Both the position numbers and the translations under genes were made by a program. The notes below the pieces were generated by a model. It saw only the letters and a list, made by a program, of their open reading frames with translations. It did not search any database and was not told the DNA's origin. 64,000 nt of DNA from Ferrovibrio sp. (GTDB taxonomy: Bacteria > Pseudomonadota > Alphaproteobacteria > Ferrovibrionales > Ferrovibrionaceae), in the NCBI RefSeq assembly GCF_029255545.1, contig NZ_JANLJJ010000015.1, positions 23,424 to 87,423 on the forward strand, read 5' to 3'. This document shows positions 38,639 to 45,632 of the stretch, one piece after another (position 1 is the stretch's first letter; every line of letters begins with the position of its first letter).

Positions 38639-38906
38639 GTCTGGGGCATCCGCATATCCAATTTCATACCCGATTATACCCAATAATGCCCAATTTGCAC
38701 CGGCCTTCTTTGGACGTCTTTTGGATATTTATGGATATGGAATTGGGTATCTGCCCAGGGCTATCCAGCCGCCGCAATTCGCAGGGATGCGGTCAGGCGG
38801 CCCGGGATACGCCTCTTGCCCCTGTCACGCCCGACTGCTACACATTGTGTAACAGTTACAGGCGGTTAGCCTGCTAACCCATTGATCCGTAAGGAGCCAC
38901 GAAAAA
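38639..38906. promoter_or_regulatory. Fic upstream region with repeated GGGTAT/GGATAT words
   Basis: Between the Fic start and the middle att copy. On the minus strand 38650-38695 reads as GGG(C/T)AT and GGATAT words spaced by short AT spacers, with TATAAT at 38670-38675. A similar block (GGATAT...GGATATGGAATTGGGTAT) lies at 38724-38751. These could be operator sites, perhaps for the Fic wHTH. No gene is seen up to the att copy. Confidence 0.4.
38836..38854. repeat. Putative arm-type sites of integrase 1 (right)
   Basis: TGCTACACA (38836-38844) and TGTGTAACA (38846-38854, reverse of TGTTACACA). The same two words lie beside attL at 20151-20172, pairing the two ends of element 1. Confidence 0.5.
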
Positions 38907-38936
38907 GGGTTCGATTCCCCTCGGCTCCACCAATTT
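38907..38936 (+). repeat. Middle att copy (junction of the two elements)
   Basis: Thirty nt identical to 20083-20112: the T-arm and acceptor 3' end of tRNA-Ala with CCA plus AATTT. It is right end for element 1 and left end for element 2. It lacks the anticodon part, so it is not a tRNA gene. Confidence 0.88.
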
Positions 38937-39000
38937 TCCACCTTGAAAAACAGTGACTTGCCCGTGAGGAATCTCGGGTCGAGTGCATCATGAAGGCTGC

Positions 39001-39021
39001 TTGCCACAACGTTGCCACAAC
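39001..39021. repeat. Putative arm-type sites of integrase 2 (left)
   Basis: TTGCCACAAC occurs twice (39001-39010 and 39012-39021) just before the integrase start. Related words recur at 56200-56233 near attR. Inferred integrase binding sites, possibly also autoregulatory. Confidence 0.5.
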
Positions 39022-39032
39022 AACGGGATGGC

Positions 39033-40025
39033 ATGGCATCAATTCGCAAGCGTGGAACCGCGTGGGAGGTTCAGGTCCGTCGTCGCGGCCTGTCATCTGT
39101 CACCAAGAGCTTTCAATCTCGCAAGACAGCCGAGATATGGGCGCGGCAAATCGAGCAGGAGATCGAGCGCACCGGCGTGGTGGTGGATCGTGAACCACTA
39201 CGTTCGACCGTGTTACGCGATCTTTGTGAACGATACGAACGGGAAGTGTCATCGAAGAAACGGGCCGGAGACCGAGATGTATACTTCTTTCGCAATATCG
39301 TTCGCAGCCCTTTAGGTCGCCTGACTCTCGACAACCTCAGACCAGAAAATGTGGCTGCCTATAGAGACCTGCGCTTGAAGGCTGTAGGTCCGGCCACGGT
39401 CTGCCGTGAGCTTGCTCTCCTGCGCCATGTCTTGGAGATCAGTCGCAAGGAATGGGGTTACCCGTTCACGAGCAACCCGGTCAAAGATATTCGCTTCCCT
39501 CGATTGCCGCCGCACCGCACTCGCCGCCCGACGAGTGAAGAACTCGGACGGATTCTGGATGTGGCCAAGACATACCCAAACCCGCTCGTTACACCCCTGA
39601 TTGTTCTTGCACTGGAAACCGGCATGCGGCGTGGTGAACTGCTCGCCGCTCGATGGGATGGCCTGAGCACGCAGGACGCCACGCTCCACCTTCCGATAAC
39701 GAAGAATGGCTTCCCCCGCCTCGTTCCTCTGTCACCCGTCGCACTTGCAACTATCTCGGCCCTACATCAATCCGATGATCGAATCCTGCCGATTTCGGAC
39801 AATGCGGCACGCCTTGCGTGGGGGCGGATACTGAAACGAGCCGGCGTGAAAGACCTTCATTTTCATGATCTGCGACATGAAGCTATCAGCCGCTTTTTCG
39901 AACTAGGACTTTCAATCACAGAAGTCGCGACAATCAGTGGTCATCGCGACTTCAGAATGCTTTTCCGGTACACCCATCCCCGAGCGTCAGAAATCGCCCG
40001 GAAACTCGCCGCGAGACCGCATTGA
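39033..40025 (+). CDS. int: Tyrosine integrase of element 2
   Basis: A 330-aa recombinase, much shorter than integrase 1 and of a different subfamily. An N-terminal AP2-like part (SIRKRGTAWEVQVRRRG) precedes a SAM-like domain. The catalytic residues are Arg in ETGMRRGELLAARW, HxxR in FHDLRHEAISR, then His in ISGHRDFRML and Tyr in FRYTHP. ATG 39033 gives the usual start; the frame opens earlier at a TTG that lies within the arm-site repeats. Confidence 0.93.
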   Translation: MASIRKRGTAWEVQVRRRGLSSVTKSFQSRKTAEIWARQIEQEIERTGVVVDREPLRSTVLRDLCERYEREVSSKKRAGDRDVYFFRNIVRSPLGRLTLDNLRPENVAAYRDLRLKAVGPATVCRELALLRHVLEISRKEWGYPFTSNPVKDIRFPRLPPHRTRRPTSEELGRILDVAKTYPNPLVTPLIVLALETGMRRGELLAARWDGLSTQDATLHLPITKNGFPRLVPLSPVALATISALHQSDDRILPISDNAARLAWGRILKRAGVKDLHFHDLRHEAISRFFELGLSITEVATISGHRDFRMLFRYTHPRASEIARKLAARPH

Positions 40026-40052
40026 GATGTCGACCTGCAATGAGGCGAGCAG

Positions 40053-40316
40053 TTAGCGAGGCCCCTTCGGACCCTTTGGCAGCGCCTTTAGGGGCTTTTC
40101 CTTGACCTGTGGTTGGGCGAGCAGATCGCGGACATGGCCACCAAGGGCCTGTGCGAGACGGTCCATAGTATCCAGCGTCGGGTTAACTTCACCTTTTTCG
40201 AGCCGCCAGACGTAGCTTCGCGCGATCCCGGCGTCCTCGGCCAAATCCTCTTGCGACACCCGTTTTAGAAGCCTCATCCGCTTGAGGTTATGGGCAACCA
40301 GTTTCTGCGCATCCAT
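40053..40316 (-). CDS. XRE-family HTH regulator
   Basis: An 87-aa protein: HTH at residues 8-65 (NLKRMRLLKRVSQEDLAEDAG, YVWRLEKGEVNP) and a Lys/Pro-rich tail. It resembles the regulator at 24794-25075. It is divergent from the gene at 40388 across a palindrome that overlaps both -10 boxes, which points to autorepression. Confidence 0.85.
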   Translation of the reverse strand: MDAQKLVAHNLKRMRLLKRVSQEDLAEDAGIARSYVWRLEKGEVNPTLDTMDRLAQALGGHVRDLLAQPQVKEKPLKALPKGPKGPR

Positions 40317-40356
40317 TCGCGGACGGCATCATCTTGGCAACTCCAATACCACTTAC

Positions 40357-40375
40357 TATAATACGGGGTATTATA
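40357..40375. promoter_or_regulatory. Divergent promoters with palindromic operator
   Basis: TATAATAC-GGG-GTATTATA, a perfect 8-bp inverted repeat with a 3-nt centre. Each arm contains TATAAT on one strand, so one operator could occlude both divergent -10 elements. The adjacent XRE gene product is the likely ligand. Confidence 0.65.
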
Positions 40376-40387
40376 CTGGGGGAACTA

Positions 40388-40855
40388 ATGGACTCCGACC
40401 GGCAACCAGACGGACCAGCCAACACCGCAACCACCCCGTCCTCGCCCTTATTGTCGGGTAGCCTCATCGGGAATCTGTTTCGACTGGCATTCGTCGCCTT
40501 CGCCACGGTAATGGCCGGGTACTGGCTTCTGAAGCCTTATGTGAATTTTGATGCGTGGTTCGAAGCGGCATATGTCAAGGACTGCAAAGCCTTGGTGTCT
40601 CAATCGGACGGTGTCCGGAATTTCCGCGTCGAATTCCAGAAGATCGAAGCTGGTGAGACCTACAAGGTAGGCGATCCCGCTCGCACCACCGGTTATTACA
40701 CCGCCTTACGAATGATTTATGGCCAAGGACGAGAAGTCGTTCACTGCCACGCGGACATTGGCAAGCATTTCACCAAAGCCGAAATCACACTTCCGGGGAT
40801 TGGCTGTATTCGCCATTTCCCATCTGGCCAACGCGAAATTCGCCCGGCCTGCTGA
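40388..40855 (+). CDS. Hypothetical single-pass membrane protein
   Basis: A 155-aa protein with one membrane helix (residues about 30-50, LFRLAFVAFATVMAGYWLL) after a Pro/Ser/Thr-rich cytoplasmic start. The rest (YVKDCKALVSQSDGVRNFRV... GIGCIRHFPSGQREIRPAC) has four Cys and is probably periplasmic. GGGGGA lies 5 nt before the ATG. It is first of a small group with the two secreted-protein genes that follow. No family recognised. Confidence 0.6.
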   Translation: MDSDRQPDGPANTATTPSSPLLSGSLIGNLFRLAFVAFATVMAGYWLLKPYVNFDAWFEAAYVKDCKALVSQSDGVRNFRVEFQKIEAGETYKVGDPARTTGYYTALRMIYGQGREVVHCHADIGKHFTKAEITLPGIGCIRHFPSGQREIRPAC

Positions 40856-40874
40856 CTGGAACAAGGTGGAGAGA

Positions 40875-41690
40875 ATGATGCGCACCTGTATTCCTGCTGT
40901 CCTGCTGATGTTGGTTGCAGTATTTGCAGCACAAGAAGCCCGTGCAGATGAGACTACGGAACTGAATCGCGTCTGGGCCAACACCTTGGTGGTGATCCCG
41001 CAAGAGCCAGATGTGTATTTCTATCGTGCTGAACGAAACCTCGATCTCGCAATTGAGAAGCTGGCGCCGGGCAAGAAGTATCCGGCCGTGGTATTCCTGC
41101 ACGGTTGCTCCGGCTTATCCCTAGGCTCAACGCAAGTCACGCGCATGGTCCATGACATGGCTGCAGCCGGATTCGTGGTGTTTGCCCCGAACTCGCTGGA
41201 TCGCCCCCATCCGCCTTACTGCGATCCCAAGACCCTGAAGTCTTACATCGACTTCAACAAGGTGGGGCTCCGAATCGCCGAGGCAAAAATGGTGCGCCAG
41301 CGCATTGCTGAGTTCGGCTGGATCGACACCCAGAGCATATTTCTGGCTGGCCACAGTATGGGCGGAATGACCACCCACAACTACACGGCTGCCGATCACT
41401 TCCGGGGGTATGTCGTGCTTGGCTACCATTGCGGACCACATACGGACCGCCGACTGGAAGGCATCAAGACACCTGCCGGTCGCCCCATCCTGTCAGTGCT
41501 GGGAGACGCAGACGAGTGGTTCGCAGGCGGTCCAAATCGTGCCGTCAATTGCGGTCAATACATGCGCGCCCATCCCGCCGGGAAGTCGGTCGTCCTGAAG
41601 GGAGCGCCACACGACATCTCGGCGCATCCAGATGGGATGAAGCTGGTGGTCGAATTCCTGCGGTCGAACTCCGTTACTTCTCATCAATGA
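40875..41690 (+). CDS. Secreted dienelactone-hydrolase-like protein
   Basis: A 271-aa exported alpha/beta hydrolase. A signal peptide covers residues 1-24 (ending AAQEARA). Then come PAVVFLHGCSG, the nucleophile elbow GHSMGG, an Asp in LGDADEWF and His in KGAPHDISAHP. It is of the dienelactone hydrolase-like group; its substrate is unknown. GGAGAG precedes the ATG pair at 40875/40878. Confidence 0.8.
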   Translation: MMRTCIPAVLLMLVAVFAAQEARADETTELNRVWANTLVVIPQEPDVYFYRAERNLDLAIEKLAPGKKYPAVVFLHGCSGLSLGSTQVTRMVHDMAAAGFVVFAPNSLDRPHPPYCDPKTLKSYIDFNKVGLRIAEAKMVRQRIAEFGWIDTQSIFLAGHSMGGMTTHNYTAADHFRGYVVLGYHCGPHTDRRLEGIKTPAGRPILSVLGDADEWFAGGPNRAVNCGQYMRAHPAGKSVVLKGAPHDISAHPDGMKLVVEFLRSNSVTSHQ

Positions 41691-41702
41691 TGGGGCAAGG
41701 CG

Positions 41703-42410
41703 ATGCAGTCACTTCAACGCTCCCTCGCTACGGCCTGCCTTCTCGTCGGGCTGATACTTCCTATTGCCGCCCATGCCGATGGGGTTGAGGAACTCCGCGA
41801 TCCGCAGAACCGTCTGCTCGGAAAGATCATAAACAGACATGATGGCCTCAAAGAGGCCCGCTCGACATCGAACCAGCTTCTGGGGCGATACGACCCGGAT
41901 TCAAACGAGACCCGCTCGGCCAACAACACACTGTTCGGGCGCGGCAACCAGCTTGCGGTGTTGATTTACAGTTCGAGCCGAACCGCCCAGCAGGCGGAGC
42001 CGCAGCGCCCCCCAATGACGGCTTCGGTCCAGCCGTCACAGGATCGACCCCGCCAGACGCTCGATGGTAACCGTGGCGTTGTTCTCCCCGAGGTTGCCGC
42101 TCGTTGGGCCAGAACGACATCGGCTGCGACTGCCGAGGATCGGCAGCTTGCCAAGGACGCCTTTCAGCGGGCCGGTGAGGCTCTGGGCCGGGAGCAGTTT
42201 TGGCAGAACCCAAGCAGTGGAAATTCAGGCTCGATCCTCTTGCATGCCGATCAAAAGGCCAAGGATACATTTTACCACGGCAAGCTGGTGCCGTGTTACT
42301 TCGGCCGCATGACTCTACATGCGGGTGGAGAGACCGATGTGCAGCGGCAATTGGTCTGCAAGATGCCGCACAATCAATACTGGACGACCGTGCAGGTCGA
42401 GACCGATTAG
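41703..42410 (+). CDS. Hypothetical secreted repeat protein
   Basis: A 235-aa protein with a signal peptide (residues 1-25, ending AAHA). Residues 25-90 hold about three short repeats of the form NxLLGxxDxxxNxTRS (LLGKIINRHDGLKEARS, LLGRYDPDSNETRS, LFGRGNQL), as in small beta-repeat surface proteins. A later Cys pair may form a disulfide (LVPCYFGRM, LVCKMPH). Function unknown. It follows the hydrolase gene by 12 nt. Confidence 0.6.
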   Translation: MQSLQRSLATACLLVGLILPIAAHADGVEELRDPQNRLLGKIINRHDGLKEARSTSNQLLGRYDPDSNETRSANNTLFGRGNQLAVLIYSSSRTAQQAEPQRPPMTASVQPSQDRPRQTLDGNRGVVLPEVAARWARTTSAATAEDRQLAKDAFQRAGEALGREQFWQNPSSGNSGSILLHADQKAKDTFYHGKLVPCYFGRMTLHAGGETDVQRQLVCKMPHNQYWTTVQVETD

Positions 42411-42703
42411 AAAACTGGAAAGCCAAATTTCATCCGCTTTTCCTCTGGGAAACACGAAAGAAATTTTAATTTCAGGGTATCCGCTCTGGGTTCGGTCAAA
42501 GAAATTTGAGCATGTCTACCGAATGGCGGACGCCACGACGGCCCCTGAGCGAAGAGTCAGAGTGACGCATCGTTCCATATCGCCCGGAGTCCCATATAAG
42601 GTTTGACGGGGTACCATGTGGGAAGGTTTGTCGGCGCTGACGATTGCGTGAAACCTGCCACCCCTCTGGCAAATCTGCTAATCCGCACTATGCTGATAGG
42701 CGC
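42411..42703. other. Intergenic region before the copper operon
   Basis: This 293-nt spacer presumably holds the promoter of the copper operon. Only a half CueR-like word (GGGAAGGT, 42621-42628) is seen and no full MerR-type operator could be made out. No gene is visible. Confidence 0.45.
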
Positions 42704-43027
42704 ATGACCCGGTTTGCTCGCATCCTGTCCCTCCTAGCCGTTCTGGCACTCGGCCTGTCGCCGTTTGCGCCGGCCGAGGCCCAATGCGCCGATCAGAATC
42801 AGGAAGCCATGGCGGCAATGCCCGACATGCCCTGCTGTCCCGACGAGGCACCGGCCACGCCGATGACCTGCAAGATCGGCTGCGTCCAGCTACCCGCTCT
42901 CGCCGCCATGGCGGTCTCGGAGCCTGCCTCACTCACGCCGACCTTTATAGTTGCCGTTACGGTCGAGCCGCTGGACCAGTTCATCCTTCCCGATCCCAAA
43001 CCTCCCCGCCTGAGCTTCCGCATCTGA
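42704..43027 (+). CDS. Small Cys/Met-rich secreted protein of the copper operon
   Basis: A 107-aa protein with a signal peptide (ending APAEAQ) and a metal-site-like mature start: AMPDMPCCPDEAP and MTCKIGCVQ. Six Cys and several Met suit Cu(I) binding. It stands first in front of cusC. Similar small proteins are found ahead of Cus/Cop operons. A role in metal binding or sensing is inferred. Confidence 0.65.
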   Translation: MTRFARILSLLAVLALGLSPFAPAEAQCADQNQEAMAAMPDMPCCPDEAPATPMTCKIGCVQLPALAAMAVSEPASLTPTFIVAVTVEPLDQFILPDPKPPRLSFRI

Positions 43028-43077
43028 CGATCTGCCCGGTTCGCCGGGTCTCTTCTCGTCCATGACGGAGCAAAATC

Positions 43078-44355
43078 ATGTTTGCCGCTCTTTTGCGGTG
43101 CGCGTCCCTATGGGCCGCATCGCTGCTGGCCGTATGGGCATGGGATGCCCCGGCCCAGCTTTATGCCGCCCAGCCCGCCTATGGTGCCGATCTCAGCGCC
43201 ATGATCGCCCATGTCCGTGTGCAACATCCCGATGTCGCCACAGCCGCGCTCGAAACCGACATGGCGGCAGCCCGCGCTTCGGCTGCCGATAGCCTGCCCG
43301 ACCCCAACTTCATTACCGAGTTCAATAACAACACATGGCGTGGCTCGGCATGGTCGGATCAGAGCAGTAACCGCAAATACATGGTCGAGCAGACCTTCCC
43401 GCTTGGCGGCAAACGCGAGCTTCGCCGGAGCGTCGCCACGGCCGACCGTGACGAAGCCGACAGCCGTCGTCGGTCGATTGCGGAAGACCTCGTGCTCCGG
43501 GTCAAAACGGTGCAGGCGCAACGCTATGCTACTATCTCCAGCCTGCGGCTGCTGCACGACCAGCATGCCCTGCTGTCGCGGGTGATCGATGCCGCCGACC
43601 GCGCCTATGCGCAGGGCCGGACAGGACAAGACGCATCGCTGATGGCCCGGTTGAACCTGAGCCGCCATGAGGTCGAGATCGTGCGGCTGGAGGGCGAGCA
43701 ACGCCGGCTGGATGCTCGTCTGGCCGGACTGCTGGGGCAGAGCACTGTCGTTGAATTGGCCCCACCGCTGGCCTTCGCGCCGATCCCACCGCTGGACGGC
43801 CTTAATGCCGATAGCCTGCTGGTGTTGGCGCGTGAACGCAGCCCCGATCTGGCGCAGCAGGAGACCCGCATCGCGCGTGGTGAGCAGCAGCGCAAGCTGG
43901 CCGATTCCGAGTGGATTCCTGATGTCAGTCTCGGTGCCCGCATCGTCGAAGAGAGCTTTCAGGCCCGCGCTTATGAGGGCGTGGTGTCATTCAACATTCC
44001 CCTGCGCTGGGGCCTGCGCGACGCCAAACGATCCGAGGCCGTTTCCGAGACTTCGGCAGCGCGGATGAAGCGCAGCAGCATCGAACTGGACCTGATCGCG
44101 CGGCTGCGAGAGTCATTGGCTGCCCTGACGGCTCAGCGCCGCATCGAGGCTTTGCTGAGCAGCCAAGCCTTGCCACAGGCCAGAGCGACGACCGATGCCG
44201 CCATGCGCGGTCTGGAACAGGGCTCCGGTCAGATCACCGATGTGCTACTGGCACAAAGCCGTCTGCGCGAGATCGAGATGGAGCGCGTGAAGGTGCAAGC
44301 CGAGCAGCGCATGACGCTGGCCGAGATCGAACGCGCCGTCGGAGGCGAGCTATGA
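43078..44355 (+). CDS. cusC: CusC-like outer-membrane efflux protein
   Basis: A 425-aa TolC-family channel with a signal peptide (residues 1-32). Two OEP repeats show LPDPNFITEFNN, FPLGGKRELRRSVA, and ERSPDLAQQETRIARGEQQRK. It lacks a lipobox, as do many CusC homologues of this group. It overlaps cusB by 4 nt (ATGA). It forms the outer channel of a heavy-metal exporter. Confidence 0.9.
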   Translation: MFAALLRCASLWAASLLAVWAWDAPAQLYAAQPAYGADLSAMIAHVRVQHPDVATAALETDMAAARASAADSLPDPNFITEFNNNTWRGSAWSDQSSNRKYMVEQTFPLGGKRELRRSVATADRDEADSRRRSIAEDLVLRVKTVQAQRYATISSLRLLHDQHALLSRVIDAADRAYAQGRTGQDASLMARLNLSRHEVEIVRLEGEQRRLDARLAGLLGQSTVVELAPPLAFAPIPPLDGLNADSLLVLARERSPDLAQQETRIARGEQQRKLADSEWIPDVSLGARIVEESFQARAYEGVVSFNIPLRWGLRDAKRSEAVSETSAARMKRSSIELDLIARLRESLAALTAQRRIEALLSSQALPQARATTDAAMRGLEQGSGQITDVLLAQSRLREIEMERVKVQAEQRMTLAEIERAVGGEL

Positions 44356-45632
44356 AGCAATCCTATATCCTTATGGCCTGCGCGGTCGCGGTGGCCGGTG
44401 CCGCGGCAGGCGGATACTGGTTCGGTACGCAGCGGCCCAAGCAGATGACGCCCGCCACAACCGTCATGGCCGATGCGGGTCAGCCTGCCGCTCCAGCGCA
44501 GGGCAGCGACCGAAAACTGCTCTATTACCGCAACCCCATGGGTCTGCCGGATGTCTCGCCGACGCCGAAGAAGGACTGGATGGGGATGGATTACATCCCG
44601 GTCTACGAGGGCGAGGAACAGGATACCGGCGAAGGCATCAAGATCAGCCTCGACAAAGTGCAGAAACTCGGTGTCCGCACCGAGCCAGCCGCGCGCCGCA
44701 ACCTGATGCGCCCGGTGCGGGCCACCGGGACCATGCAGTTCGACGAACGCCGTCAGGTCGATGTCACCGTCAAATACGAAGGCTGGATCGAGAAGCTGCT
44801 GGTCAATGCGACCGGGGAGCCGGTGAAGGCCGGCCAGACTCTGATGCTGATCTACAGCCCGGCGCTGGTGCAGGCACAGGAGGAATATCTGGTCGCCAAG
44901 CGACTGCGTGACGAGGGCACGGCCGATGCTGATCGGCTGATGGCCGGGGCCATGGCACGCATGCGCAACTTCGATGTCCCAAAAACGGTGCTGGACCGGC
45001 TGGCCCGCGACGGAACCGTCAGTCGGCAGATCGCGCTGGCATCCCCCATACAGGGCGTGGTGGCCGAGAAGAATGCCGTGGAGGGCATGCGGCTGATGCC
45101 GGGGGAAAGATTGTACCGCCTGATCGACGACCGGCAGGTCTGGTTGCTGGCTGATGTGTTCGAGCAGGATTTGGGCCTGCTCAAGCCCGGCATCGAAGTC
45201 GGCTTCACCGTCAACGCCTATCCAGATCGCCGTTATACCGGTCGGATTGCCTATATCTACCCGACACTCAACCGCGAGACGCGGACAGCGCGGGTGCGGA
45301 TTGAAGTGCCCAACGCGGACGGCGCACTGAAGGCAGATATGTATGCGACCGTCGACCTGCAGACCGCCGCTGCGATGCAGACCGTCGCGGTGCCGGAAAG
45401 CGCGGTTCTGGATACCGGCACCAAGCAGGTGGTGCTGGTCGATATGGGACAAGGCCGTTTCGAGCCCCGCATCGTCAAGCTTGGGGCGCGTGGCGATGGC
45501 TATGCCGCCGTGCTGGACGGCATCTTCGAAGACGAGCCCGTCGTAGTCAGTGCCAACTTCCTGATTGACGCGGAATCCAACCTGAAAGCCGCGCTGAGTG
45601 CCTTCACTGCCGATCAGGGAGCGCCGAAATGA
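44352..45632 (+). CDS. cusB: CusB-like periplasmic adaptor
   Basis: A 426-aa membrane-fusion protein. After one N-terminal helix comes the heavy-metal-binding segment YYRNPMGLPDVSP and DWMGMDYIPVYEGE. The barrel and lipoyl domains follow (VKYEGWIEKLLVNATGEPVK) with a short helical hairpin. The Met-rich start is the feature that separates Cus-type copper/silver adaptors from general RND adaptors. It overlaps both neighbours by 4 nt. Confidence 0.92.
   Translation: MKQSYILMACAVAVAGAAAGGYWFGTQRPKQMTPATTVMADAGQPAAPAQGSDRKLLYYRNPMGLPDVSPTPKKDWMGMDYIPVYEGEEQDTGEGIKISLDKVQKLGVRTEPAARRNLMRPVRATGTMQFDERRQVDVTVKYEGWIEKLLVNATGEPVKAGQTLMLIYSPALVQAQEEYLVAKRLRDEGTADADRLMAGAMARMRNFDVPKTVLDRLARDGTVSRQIALASPIQGVVAEKNAVEGMRLMPGERLYRLIDDRQVWLLADVFEQDLGLLKPGIEVGFTVNAYPDRRYTGRIAYIYPTLNRETRTARVRIEVPNADGALKADMYATVDLQTAAAMQTVAVPESAVLDTGTKQVVLVDMGQGRFEPRIVKLGARGDGYAAVLDGIFEDEPVVVSANFLIDAESNLKAALSAFTADQGAPK

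Larger units (their letters stand above)
20110..38936 (+). mobile_element. Integrative element 1 (about 18.8 kb)
   Basis: Bounded by the tRNA-derived repeats at 20062-20109 and 38907-38936, with a tyrosine integrase next to the tRNA. Motifs TGTTACACA and TGCTACACA occur at both ends (20151-20172 and 38836-38854) as probable integrase arm sites. Cargo: M48 protease, exporter, serine recombinase, ParDE, SIR2-RecG-APAZ/Argonaute and Fic. Several genes are visibly AT-richer than the host arms. No conjugation genes are seen, so it would need help to transfer. Confidence 0.85.

Noticed and set aside
38907-38936. A second tRNA gene at the middle repeat
   Set aside because: Only the T arm and acceptor 3' strand are present; there is no D arm or anticodon stem, so it is an att copy.
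38825-39049. A small minus-strand frame containing WWSRGESNP
   Set aside because: This peptide is the well-known false translation of tRNA 3' ends and marks the att repeat only.
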